From Nitrospira sp. UBA6493 (GTDB taxonomy: Bacteria > Nitrospirota > Nitrospiria > Nitrospirales > Nitrospiraceae), in the NCBI GenBank assembly GCA_002435325.1, contig DJMJ01000010.1, positions 68,851-86,527 on the forward strand: a stretch of 17,677 nucleotides of DNA. The letters are read 5' to 3'. Below, one piece after another: positions 7,356-14,337 of the stretch. The notes under the pieces are model-generated. The model was not told the origin of the DNA and did no database searches. It saw nothing but the letters and a program-made list of their open reading frames with translations. How positions within the stretch are numbered: the first letter of the stretch is position 1; the number at the start of each line of letters is the position of its first letter. The position numbers were made by a program, and so were the translations under genes.

Positions 7356-7383
7356 CTCAATGTGAGCCTTTGATAAAATCTTG

Positions 7384-7401
7384 CGTGCGCGCTCAGCGAG
7401 C
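7384..7401 (+). repeat. Copy C of a GC-rich intergenic repeat
   Basis: CGTGCGCGCTCAGCGAGC matches copy B at 14 of 18 positions. Its reverse complement matches 7913-7930 at 16 of 18 positions. Both lie outside genes. Confidence 0.6.
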
Positions 7402-7433
7402 AAAGAACACTACACCACTGCCCGCGCCCTCCC

Positions 7434-7826
7434 CTACCCCATCACCGCCGACCCATGATGATGAATCATCAGCCACTCGTCCCCAATGCGCTCGAAGAGA
7501 TTCGTAGCCAGCACCTTCGCCTCCTGCGGCTCGTCGGACTGCTGACTGACGATATTCTCGACGCAGATCACCCAAGCCATATCCCCGGCCACCTGAATCA
7601 TGACCTCGGATAATTCAAACTTCATCGAGAACGTATTATTGAAAATCAGCACCCAGGAGTCCCGTACCTCGGGCCAGTCCGAGCGCAAGGCCCAGCCGGG
7701 ATGAATACACGTCACATATTCCTGATGCGCCCAGATGCGGTCCATCTTGGCGATATCAAGTTCGCTAAAGGCCTCATAAAAGGCTTGATTGGCCTTCGTC
7801 ACTTCATCGATCCGTTGTTCCAGCAT
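7434..7826 (-). CDS. NTF2/SnoaL-like family protein
   Basis: A 130-residue cytoplasmic protein resembling the SnoaL-like branch of the NTF2 cone fold, whose members range from small-molecule isomerases to stress-related binding proteins. Typical features are the N-terminal helix with N-Q-A-F-Y-E-A-F, the I-W-A-H and CIHPGW segments (Trp, His, Pro near the pocket mouth), the D-S-W at the next helix, and the final strands with W-L-M-I-H-H-H-G-S-A. The ATG at 7826 is chosen because AAGGAGG sits just upstream; the frame is open 12 codons further but without such a site. The substrate cannot be read from the sequence. It lies downstream of the EamA gene in the same direction, separated by about 185 bases that contain strong hairpins, so it probably has its own promoter. 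Confidence 0.82.
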   Translation of the reverse strand: MLEQRIDEVTKANQAFYEAFSELDIAKMDRIWAHQEYVTCIHPGWALRSDWPEVRDSWVLIFNNTFSMKFELSEVMIQVAGDMAWVICVENIVSQQSDEPQEAKVLATNLFERIGDEWLMIHHHGSAVMG

Positions 7827-7899
7827 GCCGCCTCCTTTTTGACGGAGGCCATCATACTGCAATCAGAGAGAAGAGGGCGAGGGGGAGCAGGAACAGTCA

Positions 7900-7971
7900 G
7901 GGAATCCTTCTTGCTCGCTGCCCGCGCACGAGACAACCGTGCACGGGCAATGCGCGCAGGGAAGGATCCCC
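7900..7971. repeat. Long imperfect hairpin containing inverted repeat copy D
   Basis: Outer arms 7900-7910 and 7961-7971 pair at 10 of 11 positions, and inner arms 7919-7929 and 7939-7949 pair at 10 of 11, with a 9-base loop. Bases 7913-7930 match the reverse complement of 7384-7401 at 16 of 18 positions. The hairpin lies between two minus-strand genes and could end or protect the EamA transcript. Confidence 0.65.
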
Positions 7972-7976
7972 TGGCC

Positions 7977-8005
7977 GTTCGCTATATTGGGGATATAGAG
8001 GGAAC
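7977..8005. terminator. Small hairpin just after the EamA gene
   Basis: GTTC (7977-7980) and CTATAT (7982-7987) pair with ATATAG (7993-7998) and GAAC (8002-8005), with a short loop and a small asymmetric bulge. It begins six bases beyond the EamA stop codon on the minus strand. There is no strong T-tract, so terminator function is only a suggestion. Confidence 0.35.
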
Positions 8006-8010
8006 GCCCC

Positions 8011-8916
8011 CTACGACTTCGTCGGCTTCGCCGTTTGCCGGTCCACCCCCCACACACCGGCAAGGATCAGGACAATGCCGATGATCTCAACCAGACCGAC
8101 CGATTCATGGAGGATCAGCGCGGACAAGGCCACCGCGGCGACCGGTGTAAGATTCCCGAGGACAGACGCACGGGACGGCCCAATGCCTTGCACGCCAAAC
8201 AACCAGGCCTGCTGCGCCACCGCCGTGGCAAAGATCACCAGATAGCCCAGCGCAAGCCAATCCGGCATCGTGACCGACGCCACCCCCTCATCGAGCATCT
8301 TGCGATCGGTCCAGAGCAATGGGATTTGGATCACTGTTGCCACCAGCAAGGTAGTCCAGTTCACCGTCAAAGCCGAGACCCGGTCCATCATGGCGCGGCT
8401 GCCGATACTGTAGAGCGCCCAGCTCACCACACCCAGAAACACGAGCGCGCTACCCAGCAAGGGCTGCTCGCCGGCGGCCTGAAATCCCGCGATCGACACC
8501 AAGGCCACACCCGCACAAGACAGCAGCCCGCCCGCCCACACCGACCGGAGCGGCACATCCTGAATCAACGCCGCCGACAGCAGCGCCGTGACCACAGGAG
8601 CCGAGCCGATGATGACGCCAGCCACTGCTCCGCTCACATACTTGAGGCCCATCAGGATCAGCAGGTGGTTGCCCAACACGCCAAGCCCGAGCAAACCCAA
8701 CGTCAGTAGATCCCTCGCGGTGAGTTTCGCCAGCGTCTCTTCCTGCCACCACCAGGTCGTCAGGAGAATCGCCAGCCCGCCGATATCACGCAACACCGAC
8801 GCCTCAACGGCGGAAAACGAGCCGAGTGCCAGCTTCTGTGCGACAATCGACCCGCCCCACAACACTGCCGCAAGCGCGAGAGCTCCGTATGCCGCACTGG
8901 TTGATGGTGATGCCAT
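8011..8916 (-). CDS. EamA/DMT-family transporter
   Basis: A 301-residue inner-membrane protein of the drug/metabolite transporter superfamily with two EamA domains. About ten hydrophobic segments are visible across the length. The first begins ALALAAVLWGGSIVAQKLAL, with the usual W-G-x-x-x-x-x-K pattern, and the second half repeats the layout, starting near G-S-A-L-V-F-L-G-V-V-S-W-A-L-Y-S-I. The C-terminal half ends with P-V-A-A-V-A-L-S-A-L-I-L-H-E, the family's typical P-V-x-A-x-L-x-x-x-x-x-x-E motif. Family members export or import amino acids, sugars or other metabolites; the substrate here cannot be inferred. The ATG at 8916 is chosen because GGGAGGAG precedes it; the frame extends to 8976 without such a site. 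Hairpins follow the stop codon. Confidence 0.9.
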   Translation of the reverse strand: MASPSTSAAYGALALAAVLWGGSIVAQKLALGSFSAVEASVLRDIGGLAILLTTWWWQEETLAKLTARDLLTLGLLGLGVLGNHLLILMGLKYVSGAVAGVIIGSAPVVTALLSAALIQDVPLRSVWAGGLLSCAGVALVSIAGFQAAGEQPLLGSALVFLGVVSWALYSIGSRAMMDRVSALTVNWTTLLVATVIQIPLLWTDRKMLDEGVASVTMPDWLALGYLVIFATAVAQQAWLFGVQGIGPSRASVLGNLTPVAAVALSALILHESVGLVEIIGIVLILAGVWGVDRQTAKPTKS

Positions 8917-8996
8917 ACACGCTCCTCCCGCTACAACTTTACCTCTATGTTCCTGGCTGAATTGGCGCTCACGCACCCCCCATCACTGCGCACACA

Positions 8997-9641
8997 TCAC
9001 GTCTTCTTCCGCACTACCAATACCCCGTCGCGGATCGTAACGAGCACGGCAGTCACGCGTGGATCGTTGGCGACCGTGCGATTCAACTCTTGGATGGCGG
9101 CGGTTTTCTCATCCGGCGGGGGCTGCTTGAGTACATTGCCGTCCCACAGCACGTTGTCGATCAGGATGACGCCCTGGGGCGAAAGCAGATCCAACGCCCG
9201 GCGGTAATAATTGAGATAGTTGATTTTGTCAGCGTCGATGAAGATCAGATTGAACGGCCCGGTCAGCTCCCGCATGGTGTCCAACGCTGGCCCCAAACGA
9301 ATCTCGATCTTCTTGCCATGCGGGCTCTGGGCGAAATATTTTCTCCCCAGCTCAGCCGTCTCTGCCTCGATCTCGCAGGTGATGACTTGGCCATCATCCG
9401 GCAAAGCCTCGGCAAAGCAGAGGGCGCTATAGCCAGTGAACATGCCGATCTCCAGTACCCGCTTAGCGCCCACAAGTTGGGCCATCATCTTGAGAAACGC
9501 CCCCTCCAGCGGCCCCACGATCATCTGGGCATAGTCCATCGTCCGCTGAGTCTCTTCGCGGAGGGCCCGGGCTACCTCCGATTCAGGCATGGAATGCGCC
9601 TGCGCGTAAGCTTCAATCTCGTGTGATACCAGAGTCTTCAT
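8997..9641 (-). CDS. SAM-dependent O-methyltransferase (CCoAOMT-like)
   Basis: A 214-residue class I methyltransferase of the caffeoyl-CoA/catechol O-methyltransferase type, which moves a methyl group from S-adenosylmethionine to a hydroxyl. The SAM motif is VLEIGMFTGYSAL (about residues 62-74), followed by acidic ends of the next strands (ITCEIE), the metal-binding F-I-D-A-D-K segment with the following N-Y-L-N-Y-Y, and L-I-D-N-V-L-W-D-G near 160. The Asp and Asn residues of these motifs bind a divalent metal and substrate in the family. I chose the ATG at 9641, with GAGAGG about 9 bases upstream. It is divergent from the carboxypeptidase gene, with about 120 bases between their starts. The substrate is unknown. 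Confidence 0.9.
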   Translation of the reverse strand: MKTLVSHEIEAYAQAHSMPESEVARALREETQRTMDYAQMIVGPLEGAFLKMMAQLVGAKRVLEIGMFTGYSALCFAEALPDDGQVITCEIEAETAELGRKYFAQSPHGKKIEIRLGPALDTMRELTGPFNLIFIDADKINYLNYYRRALDLLSPQGVILIDNVLWDGNVLKQPPPDEKTAAIQELNRTVANDPRVTAVLVTIRDGVLVVRKKT

Positions 9642-9762
9642 GCGGCAGCCTCTCTCGTTTGAAAACGCGGACGGGGTTGCGTACACTGGCCCGCCATCAT
9701 ACATCACCTTCGCGTGAAGAGTGAGCCATCACCCCTCACCCATTTTGACCAGGAGGCCGGGC

Positions 9763-11295
9763 GTGAAGACTGTCGCAGCTCTCGAACCCTTGACGACCAA
9801 GCTGCTGGAGATCCAGCGGATTACCAGCGCCGCTGCCGTCTTGTCGTGGGATCAGGAAACGCACATGCCCTCAGGCGGCGGCGAGGCGCGAGCGGAACAA
9901 ATCGCCGTGCTCGAAGGGCTGGCTCATGAGAAACTCGTCGCCCCGGAGATCGAACGGTTCCTGGCGACGGTCGTGGACCCGGCGACCGGGCACGCCATCG
10001 ATCAGCCCGGCAACCTGTGGGATGAACCGTCGCGCTCGCTGCTGCGCGAAATCTGGCGCGACTTCAGCCGGGCTAAGAAGCTCCCTTCCGATTTTGTCGT
10101 AAAAATGAGCCGGGAATGTTCGCTGGCGCAACAGGTCTGGGCCGAAGCCAAGGAACAGAGCAAGTTCAGCCAGTTTCTCCCCAATCTCAAAACGATCCTC
10201 TCCCTCAAGCAAGAAGAAGCGCAGTACCTGGGCTATAAAGACTCGCCCTACGATGCATTGTTGGACGAATACGAACCGGGCTCGACCTGCGCCACGTTGC
10301 GCCCGCTGTTTGCCACGATGAAAGCGCGCCTCGTGCCGCTGCTAAAACGGGTGACCGAAAGTCCCGCTCAGATCGACGACAGCATCCTGCGCCATGCCTA
10401 TGACCAAACCAGACAGTTGGAATTCGGCCGGCTGGTGCTCATCGCGATGGGTTACGATTTCAACCGGGGGCGGCTGGATCTCTCGGCCCACCCGTTCACG
10501 ACGTCGTTTCATCCCACCGACGTGCGGGTGACGACCCGGGTGTACGAGCGGGAACTGCAATCCTGCCTCTTCAGTTGTATTCACGAAGGCGGGCATGGTC
10601 TCTACGACCAGGGGCTCGATCAGCGCTATTTCGGCACGCCGCTCGGGGAATCCGTGTCGCTGGGCATTCATGAAAGCCAATCGCGTCTCTGGGAGAATTG
10701 CGTCGGCCGGTCGCGGGCCTTCTGGCGCTTCTTCTATCCGATTATGCAACAGACCTTTCCGCAGCAATTGCGCAGCATCGATCAGGACGCCTTCTACGCC
10801 GCCATCAATTGCGTGCGGCCGTCCTTCATTCGCGTGGAGGCCGACGAGCTGACCTACAACCTGCACATCATGCTGCGCTTTGAAATCGAACAGGATTTGA
10901 TCGAAGGCCGGACCAGGCCGGAGGATCTGCCTGAGATCTGGAATCAAAAGATGCGGGACTATCTGGGGATTACGCCCCTGACCGATGCCGTCGGCGTGCT
11001 ACAGGATGTGCACTGGTCATTCGGCGCCTTCGGCTACTTCCCCACCTATACACTGGGCAATCTGTACTCGGTGCAATTTTTCGAGCAAGCGAAGTTGGAA
11101 ATCCCGCAACTGGAAGAACACATCACCGCCGGCCAGATGCTGGAGCTGCGCCGCTGGCTGGAACAAAAGATCCATCGCTGGGGCCGAACGTTTACCCCTG
11201 ATCACCTTGCCCGACGCGTGACCGGCAAGAGTATCGACCCCGAACCATTTTTATCCTACCTTGAAAAGAAGTACGGTGAGCTCTACCAACTCTAG
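9763..11295 (+). CDS. Carboxypeptidase Taq-type metallopeptidase (M32 family)
   Basis: A 510-residue cytoplasmic zinc carboxypeptidase of family M32, which removes C-terminal amino acids from peptides with broad preference. The zinc and catalytic motif HEGGH is at 274-278 inside IHEGGHGLYDQG, and the family motif GIHESQSRLWEN follows near 301-312, supplying the third zinc ligand (Glu304). Length matches the family's usual size of about 500. I chose the GTG at 9763 because AGGAGG lies six bases upstream; a GTG at 9721 would add 14 residues without a good site. The function is probably peptide recycling. The neighbours give no more specific role. A degenerate receiver gene follows after a gap of about 230 bases in the same direction. 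Confidence 0.95.
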   Translation: MKTVAALEPLTTKLLEIQRITSAAAVLSWDQETHMPSGGGEARAEQIAVLEGLAHEKLVAPEIERFLATVVDPATGHAIDQPGNLWDEPSRSLLREIWRDFSRAKKLPSDFVVKMSRECSLAQQVWAEAKEQSKFSQFLPNLKTILSLKQEEAQYLGYKDSPYDALLDEYEPGSTCATLRPLFATMKARLVPLLKRVTESPAQIDDSILRHAYDQTRQLEFGRLVLIAMGYDFNRGRLDLSAHPFTTSFHPTDVRVTTRVYERELQSCLFSCIHEGGHGLYDQGLDQRYFGTPLGESVSLGIHESQSRLWENCVGRSRAFWRFFYPIMQQTFPQQLRSIDQDAFYAAINCVRPSFIRVEADELTYNLHIMLRFEIEQDLIEGRTRPEDLPEIWNQKMRDYLGITPLTDAVGVLQDVHWSFGAFGYFPTYTLGNLYSVQFFEQAKLEIPQLEEHITAGQMLELRRWLEQKIHRWGRTFTPDHLARRVTGKSIDPEPFLSYLEKKYGELYQL

Positions 11296-11529
11296 CCCCC
11301 AACATTACAACCAATATTCTCTGCTTACGACAACCGGCTCGGGCCACCTGCCTCTACTGCGACTCTTTGAAGTGCGGTATCCTAGGCTCATCTATGCGTT
11401 CAATACCATCCATACTAAGCACTATTCTGGAAGGTTCGGCTGTGCCTGCCCCAGCAGACATTCGCTCCGCTCTCCAGCCAGCCCCTCTCGACCCAGCAGT
11501 ACCGACTTAACCGGGAGTATCGACGATCA

Positions 11530-11943
11530 ATGCCTGCCATCCTTATCATCTGCAACGACGAACCCTTTCGTGGAGAGCTCCGGCAAGCCGTGGCGCCGGC
11601 CAACACCACAGTGTCCAGCGTGCCCAACACCCGCGAGATTCTCATGCAACGCAGTGCCCGCCAGGTCTCTGGCTATGATCTCATCGTGGCGGAAGTAGAA
11701 TCCCGCGATCATGACGGACTCTCCCGATTGATCCTGTTTCGGAATCTCTACCCCAACACCCCCTTCATCGCAATCACCCGCGAGGAGCCGGCGTCCGGAC
11801 AGGCTTTCAGCAGCGCGGCAGCGCGAGCCTTGAAGGCGTGGCTGGTCCCGACCCATACCGGCGGCCTTGAGGAACTGACGAAAGTGGCGGGACTGGCCTT
11901 GCAAGGCGAAGAACCCACACTGGCTTCCTCCTCAAACCGCTGA
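11530..11943 (+). CDS. Receiver-like protein with Glu at the phospho-acceptor position
   Basis: A 137-residue protein with the layout of a response-regulator receiver domain: first strand AILIICNDEP, third strand DLIVAEVES, fourth strand FIAITREEP and fifth strand ALKAWLVP. The acidic residues after strand 1 remain (Asp10, Glu11) and Thr83 fits the conserved Ser/Thr. The expected phospho-acceptor Asp is Glu55, and the Lys of the K-P pair appears lost. Glu there can mimic the phosphorylated state, so the protein may be locked in one state. No output domain follows; the C-terminus is a short Ser-rich tail. The start has only a distant GGGAG. It converges on the Panacea-like gene. Fold call moderately sure; function unknown. 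Confidence 0.65.
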   Translation: MPAILIICNDEPFRGELRQAVAPANTTVSSVPNTREILMQRSARQVSGYDLIVAEVESRDHDGLSRLILFRNLYPNTPFIAITREEPASGQAFSSAAARALKAWLVPTHTGGLEELTKVAGLALQGEEPTLASSSNR

Positions 11944-12029
11944 AATCAGGCCCGCTGTAGGACGCAGCTTCCCCTCACTCACACGCAACTCAATGAATCG
12001 CTGGACGGGAACCGGAGACTCTCCTCGGC

Positions 12030-12593
12030 TCAGTAGCCCATGGCCGCATTGAGCTTGGCAAGGATGGCAGGGGAGAGCGTGAATTCGGCTTGCACCTCGA
12101 TGCGATGAGGCACCAGCAGGGTGGTGTGAAACACAATATCGCGAATAGGGATTTTGAATTCCGGCTGCTGCGGGGTGCTGAGTTCGACGGATTCAACCGA
12201 CGTCGTGATGGCCCCCGTATCTTGAGGCCCATAGGTCGCAACCACGGCATCGATGATTTCTTTGATCTTCTCGTTGGGTTCCACCCCCTCAATGCCCTTC
12301 TGGAGCAGCGGCAGTACCTCTTCCTTGGCCTGATCGGACAGCGTGAAGTTCTCTACCCGCTCCTTACGGCGGAGCGAGGTTAGATCGTTGTCCAAATCTT
12401 TGCTGAAGGCGCCATAGGCAAAACGGAAAAACTCGAAGTGAAACCCTTTGAACCCCTTGCCGAAGGTCTGAAGCTCGCAAAGAAAACATAGTTGTTGCAG
12501 CTTCACATCGCTCAGCAACCCATGCGGCTCTGCCAGCGCGAGCACGTAGAGCAACAAGGCCCGATCGACTGCGATCTGATTTGGTTTGCGCAT
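12030..12593 (-). CDS. Panacea/YwgA-like protein of unknown function
   Basis: A 187-residue soluble protein. Residues about 8-85 resemble the Panacea (DUF4065/SocA) or YwgA-like fold: a leading helix, K-L-Q-Q-L-C-F-L-C-E-L, then a segment with F-E-F-F-R-F-A-Y-G-A-F-S-K-D-L and a wing-like R-V-E-N-F-T-L-S-D. Panacea domains serve as antitoxins in many toxin-antitoxin pairs and SocA as a proteolysis adaptor. The C-terminal half (about 110-187) is an extension I do not recognise, with V-P-H-R-I-E-V. No partner toxin is adjacent: on one side is a receiver-like gene, on the other fur. The ATG at 12593 has a weak ribosome-binding site. It is divergent from fur. The family link is from pattern memory and could be wrong. 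Confidence 0.6.
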   Translation of the reverse strand: MRKPNQIAVDRALLLYVLALAEPHGLLSDVKLQQLCFLCELQTFGKGFKGFHFEFFRFAYGAFSKDLDNDLTSLRRKERVENFTLSDQAKEEVLPLLQKGIEGVEPNEKIKEIIDAVVATYGPQDTGAITTSVESVELSTPQQPEFKIPIRDIVFHTTLLVPHRIEVQAEFTLSPAILAKLNAAMGY

Positions 12594-12690
12594 GACGCTG
12601 TCTCATCGCCTCGGGTGGAGTGTGCAATATAAAGGTCTCTAGAGAAGGCCGTCAAACCCTTGGGGCCGTCCGCCTAAGAAAGCCCTCCCC

Positions 12691-12719
12691 TTGACCATCT
12701 CGGAGGTTTGGTCTTAAAT
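12691..12719 (+). promoter_or_regulatory. Sigma-70-type promoter of fur
   Basis: TTGACC (12691-12696) is followed after 17 bases by TTAAAT (12714-12719), matching the -35 box at 5 of 6 positions and the -10 box at 4 of 6. The predicted transcript would begin near 12726, giving a leader of about 24 bases before the ATG at 12750. This also argues against the in-frame TTG at 12708 as the start. Confidence 0.55.
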
Positions 12720-12749
12720 GAGGCCCCGAGTTGGAGACAGGGACGGATT

Positions 12750-13181
12750 ATGGCCAAGAGCGAGAAAGAAATGGGAATGCTTCGCGACCACCTCGCCAAG
12801 CATCAGCTCAAGCTGACTCGCCAGCGCGAACTCATTCTCGATGCCTTCCTCAAACAAGAACACATTACAGCGGAGGAGATGTACCATCAGCTGGCCAAAA
12901 AAGATCCGCATCTTGGGCTGGCCACGATTTACCGCACGCTCAATCTCTTCTGTGAAGCCGGCCTAGCCCAGGCCCGGCACTTCGGCACCCAGACGCAATA
13001 TGACAACATCTCCCACAAAGGCCACCACGACCATTTGATCTGCACCGGCTGCGGCAAGATCGTGGAGTTTGAAAACTGCGAAATCGAGAAGCTCCAGGAG
13101 GAAGTCGCCACCCGCAACGGCTTCACCATCACCACGCACCGCCTCGAACTCTACGGCCTCTGTTCCCGCTGCCGTCATTGA
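12750..13181 (+). CDS. fur: Fur-family metal-responsive transcription regulator
   Basis: A 143-residue Fur-superfamily regulator. The N-terminal winged helix includes KLTRQRELILDAFL and the recognition region LGLATIYRTLNLF (about 53-65). The C-terminal half has the metal motif HHDHLICTGCGKIVEFE and two CX2C pairs, CTGC and the terminal CSRC, that hold structural zinc. Fur, PerR and Zur share this layout. Its position directly upstream of a ferric-iron ABC importer makes iron sensing the most likely job, so Fur is preferred over PerR or Zur by context only. The ATG at 12750 has AGGGACGG upstream and a good promoter places transcription start just before it. No Fur box is obvious around its own promoter. 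Confidence 0.9.
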   Translation: MAKSEKEMGMLRDHLAKHQLKLTRQRELILDAFLKQEHITAEEMYHQLAKKDPHLGLATIYRTLNLFCEAGLAQARHFGTQTQYDNISHKGHHDHLICTGCGKIVEFENCEIEKLQEEVATRNGFTITTHRLELYGLCSRCRH

Positions 13182-13196
13182 CCCCCGCCCGTTTTT

Positions 13197-13224
13197 TTGA
13201 TACCTTCTTGAGACGATTTATCAA
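13197..13224 (+). promoter_or_regulatory. Possible promoter/operator before fbpA
   Basis: TTGATA (13197-13202) and TATCAA (13219-13224) are separated by 16 bases. They form a perfect 6-base inverted repeat and also read as weak -35 and -10 boxes. The gap between fur and fbpA is about 70 bases. The fit to the known 19-base Fur box is poor, so this is only a candidate regulator site. Confidence 0.25.
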
Positions 13225-13250
13225 TTTCAATTTTCCAAGTGAGGACAGCT

Positions 13251-14321
13251 ATGACCTCCTTCACAACCCGTCACCGTACCCACGCAACCTCCGCCGGCCG
13301 CCGGCTCGCACTCACGATGCTTGGCATCTGGACATTCGCCTTGGGGCTTTCTCTGTTTGCACCGCCGGCTTCACCGGCCGCCGACAAGCTAACTGTCTAT
13401 TCAGGCAGGTCCGAACGGCTCATCAAGCCCGTCTTCGACGCCTTCACCGCGAAGACCGGCATTCAAATCGAGTTGCTGTCCTCCGGAACGACAGAATTGG
13501 TCAACCGCTTGAAAGCCGAAGGCGATCGGACCCCGGCCGACCTGCTGCTGACCAACGACGCCGGCAGCCTTGAGCTGGCGCGGGGCGCGGGGCTGCTTCG
13601 TCCGCTCAACATGCGCGAAGTGGAGCGCGCCATCCCTTCCCAATTCCGCGCCGCCGATAACAGTTGGGTGGGCCTCTCAGGACGGTTCTGGATCATCGTG
13701 TACAACACCACGATGGTCAAACCCGGCCAAGTGACCTCGCTGTTCGACCTGGCAGATCCCCAATGGAAAGATAAGATCGCGATTCCAAACTCCGGCAGCG
13801 AATATCTCCAGGCCGGGGTCTCGGTGATTCGGGCCACTCACGGCGATGACAAAACGAAGCAGTTTCTGACCGGCCTGCGCGACAATGCCGGCTCCCAGGT
13901 CTATCAAAAAAGCTCTCAAATCGTGGATGCCGTGGCCAAAGGCCAGGTGGCCATAGGGATCGTGAACCACTATTACGTCTATCGCCACCTCGCCACCCAG
14001 CCGACAGCGCCGGTGGCCGTCCTCATGCCGGATCAAAAAGAAGGCGCCATGGGCGCGATCATGAACGTCACCGGCATCGGCATCACCAAGTCCAGCACCC
14101 ACGCCGACAACGCCAAACTGCTCATCGAATTCCTCGTAGCGCAAGCCGGGCAAAAGATGTTCGCCGATCTGGATAAGGAATACCCGCTGCATCCGGAAGT
14201 GAAGGCAGACCCAGCACTCGTGGATCGCAAGAGTTTTCGCGCCGCCCAGGTCCCTCTGACCAAGCTGGCCGAACTCCGCGAACCGACGCTGACGCTCATC
14301 GAACAAGTGGGCCTCCGGTAA
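13251..14321 (+). CDS. fbpA: Ferric-iron ABC transporter substrate-binding protein
   Basis: A 356-residue periplasmic iron-binding protein of the FbpA/FutA/IdiA type, which captures Fe3+ and passes it to the membrane permease. A signal peptide covers about residues 1-44 (Arg-rich start, hydrophobic 19-37, cleavage near SPAA-D45); a twin Arg at 17-18 makes Tat export conceivable. The mature protein begins with the family's LTVYSGRSE. The adjacent Tyr241 and Tyr242 (NHYYVYR) lie about 197 residues into the mature chain, near where Haemophilus FbpA has its iron-binding Tyr195 and Tyr196. The ATG at 13251 has GAGGA upstream; a GTG at 13239 would add four residues. It follows fur and precedes the permease gene by 16 bases, forming an fbpABC operon. 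Confidence 0.93.
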   Translation: MTSFTTRHRTHATSAGRRLALTMLGIWTFALGLSLFAPPASPAADKLTVYSGRSERLIKPVFDAFTAKTGIQIELLSSGTTELVNRLKAEGDRTPADLLLTNDAGSLELARGAGLLRPLNMREVERAIPSQFRAADNSWVGLSGRFWIIVYNTTMVKPGQVTSLFDLADPQWKDKIAIPNSGSEYLQAGVSVIRATHGDDKTKQFLTGLRDNAGSQVYQKSSQIVDAVAKGQVAIGIVNHYYVYRHLATQPTAPVAVLMPDQKEGAMGAIMNVTGIGITKSSTHADNAKLLIEFLVAQAGQKMFADLDKEYPLHPEVKADPALVDRKSFRAAQVPLTKLAELREPTLTLIEQVGLR

Positions 14322-14337
14322 TATTACGAGGCTCCTG

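Larger units (their letters stand above)
7094..7433. other. Intergenic region with GC-rich repeat copies
   Basis: About 340 bases separate the lipoprotein start from the NTF2-like stop. Next to the lipoprotein gene is its strong ribosome-binding site (GGAGGTG at about 7099-7105). The rest contains short related GC-rich units near 7183-7213, 7322-7355 and 7384-7401. Open frames across it have no start signals or recognisable protein content, and I see no RNA gene. Confidence 0.6.

Noticed and set aside
7067..7360. 97-codon minus-strand frame ending in MKRLAILF
   Set aside because: Only its last eight codons, from the ATG at 7093, have a good ribosome-binding site; the earlier part runs through repeat DNA and looks non-coding.
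8035..8709. Long plus-strand open frame (224 codons) inside the EamA gene
   Set aside because: It is the antisense of a well-supported transporter, has a low-complexity His/Arg/Gln-rich product and no ribosome-binding site.
11296..11529. Gap of about 230 bases between the M32 peptidase and the receiver-like gene, searched for a gene or RNA
   Set aside because: No reading frame with a start signal, strong hairpin or promoter stood out; an overlapping frame at 11261-11698 has a Ser/Pro-rich shadow product.
13182..13200. T7 run after fur as an intrinsic terminator
   Set aside because: I could not find a convincing GC-rich stem immediately before the T-run.
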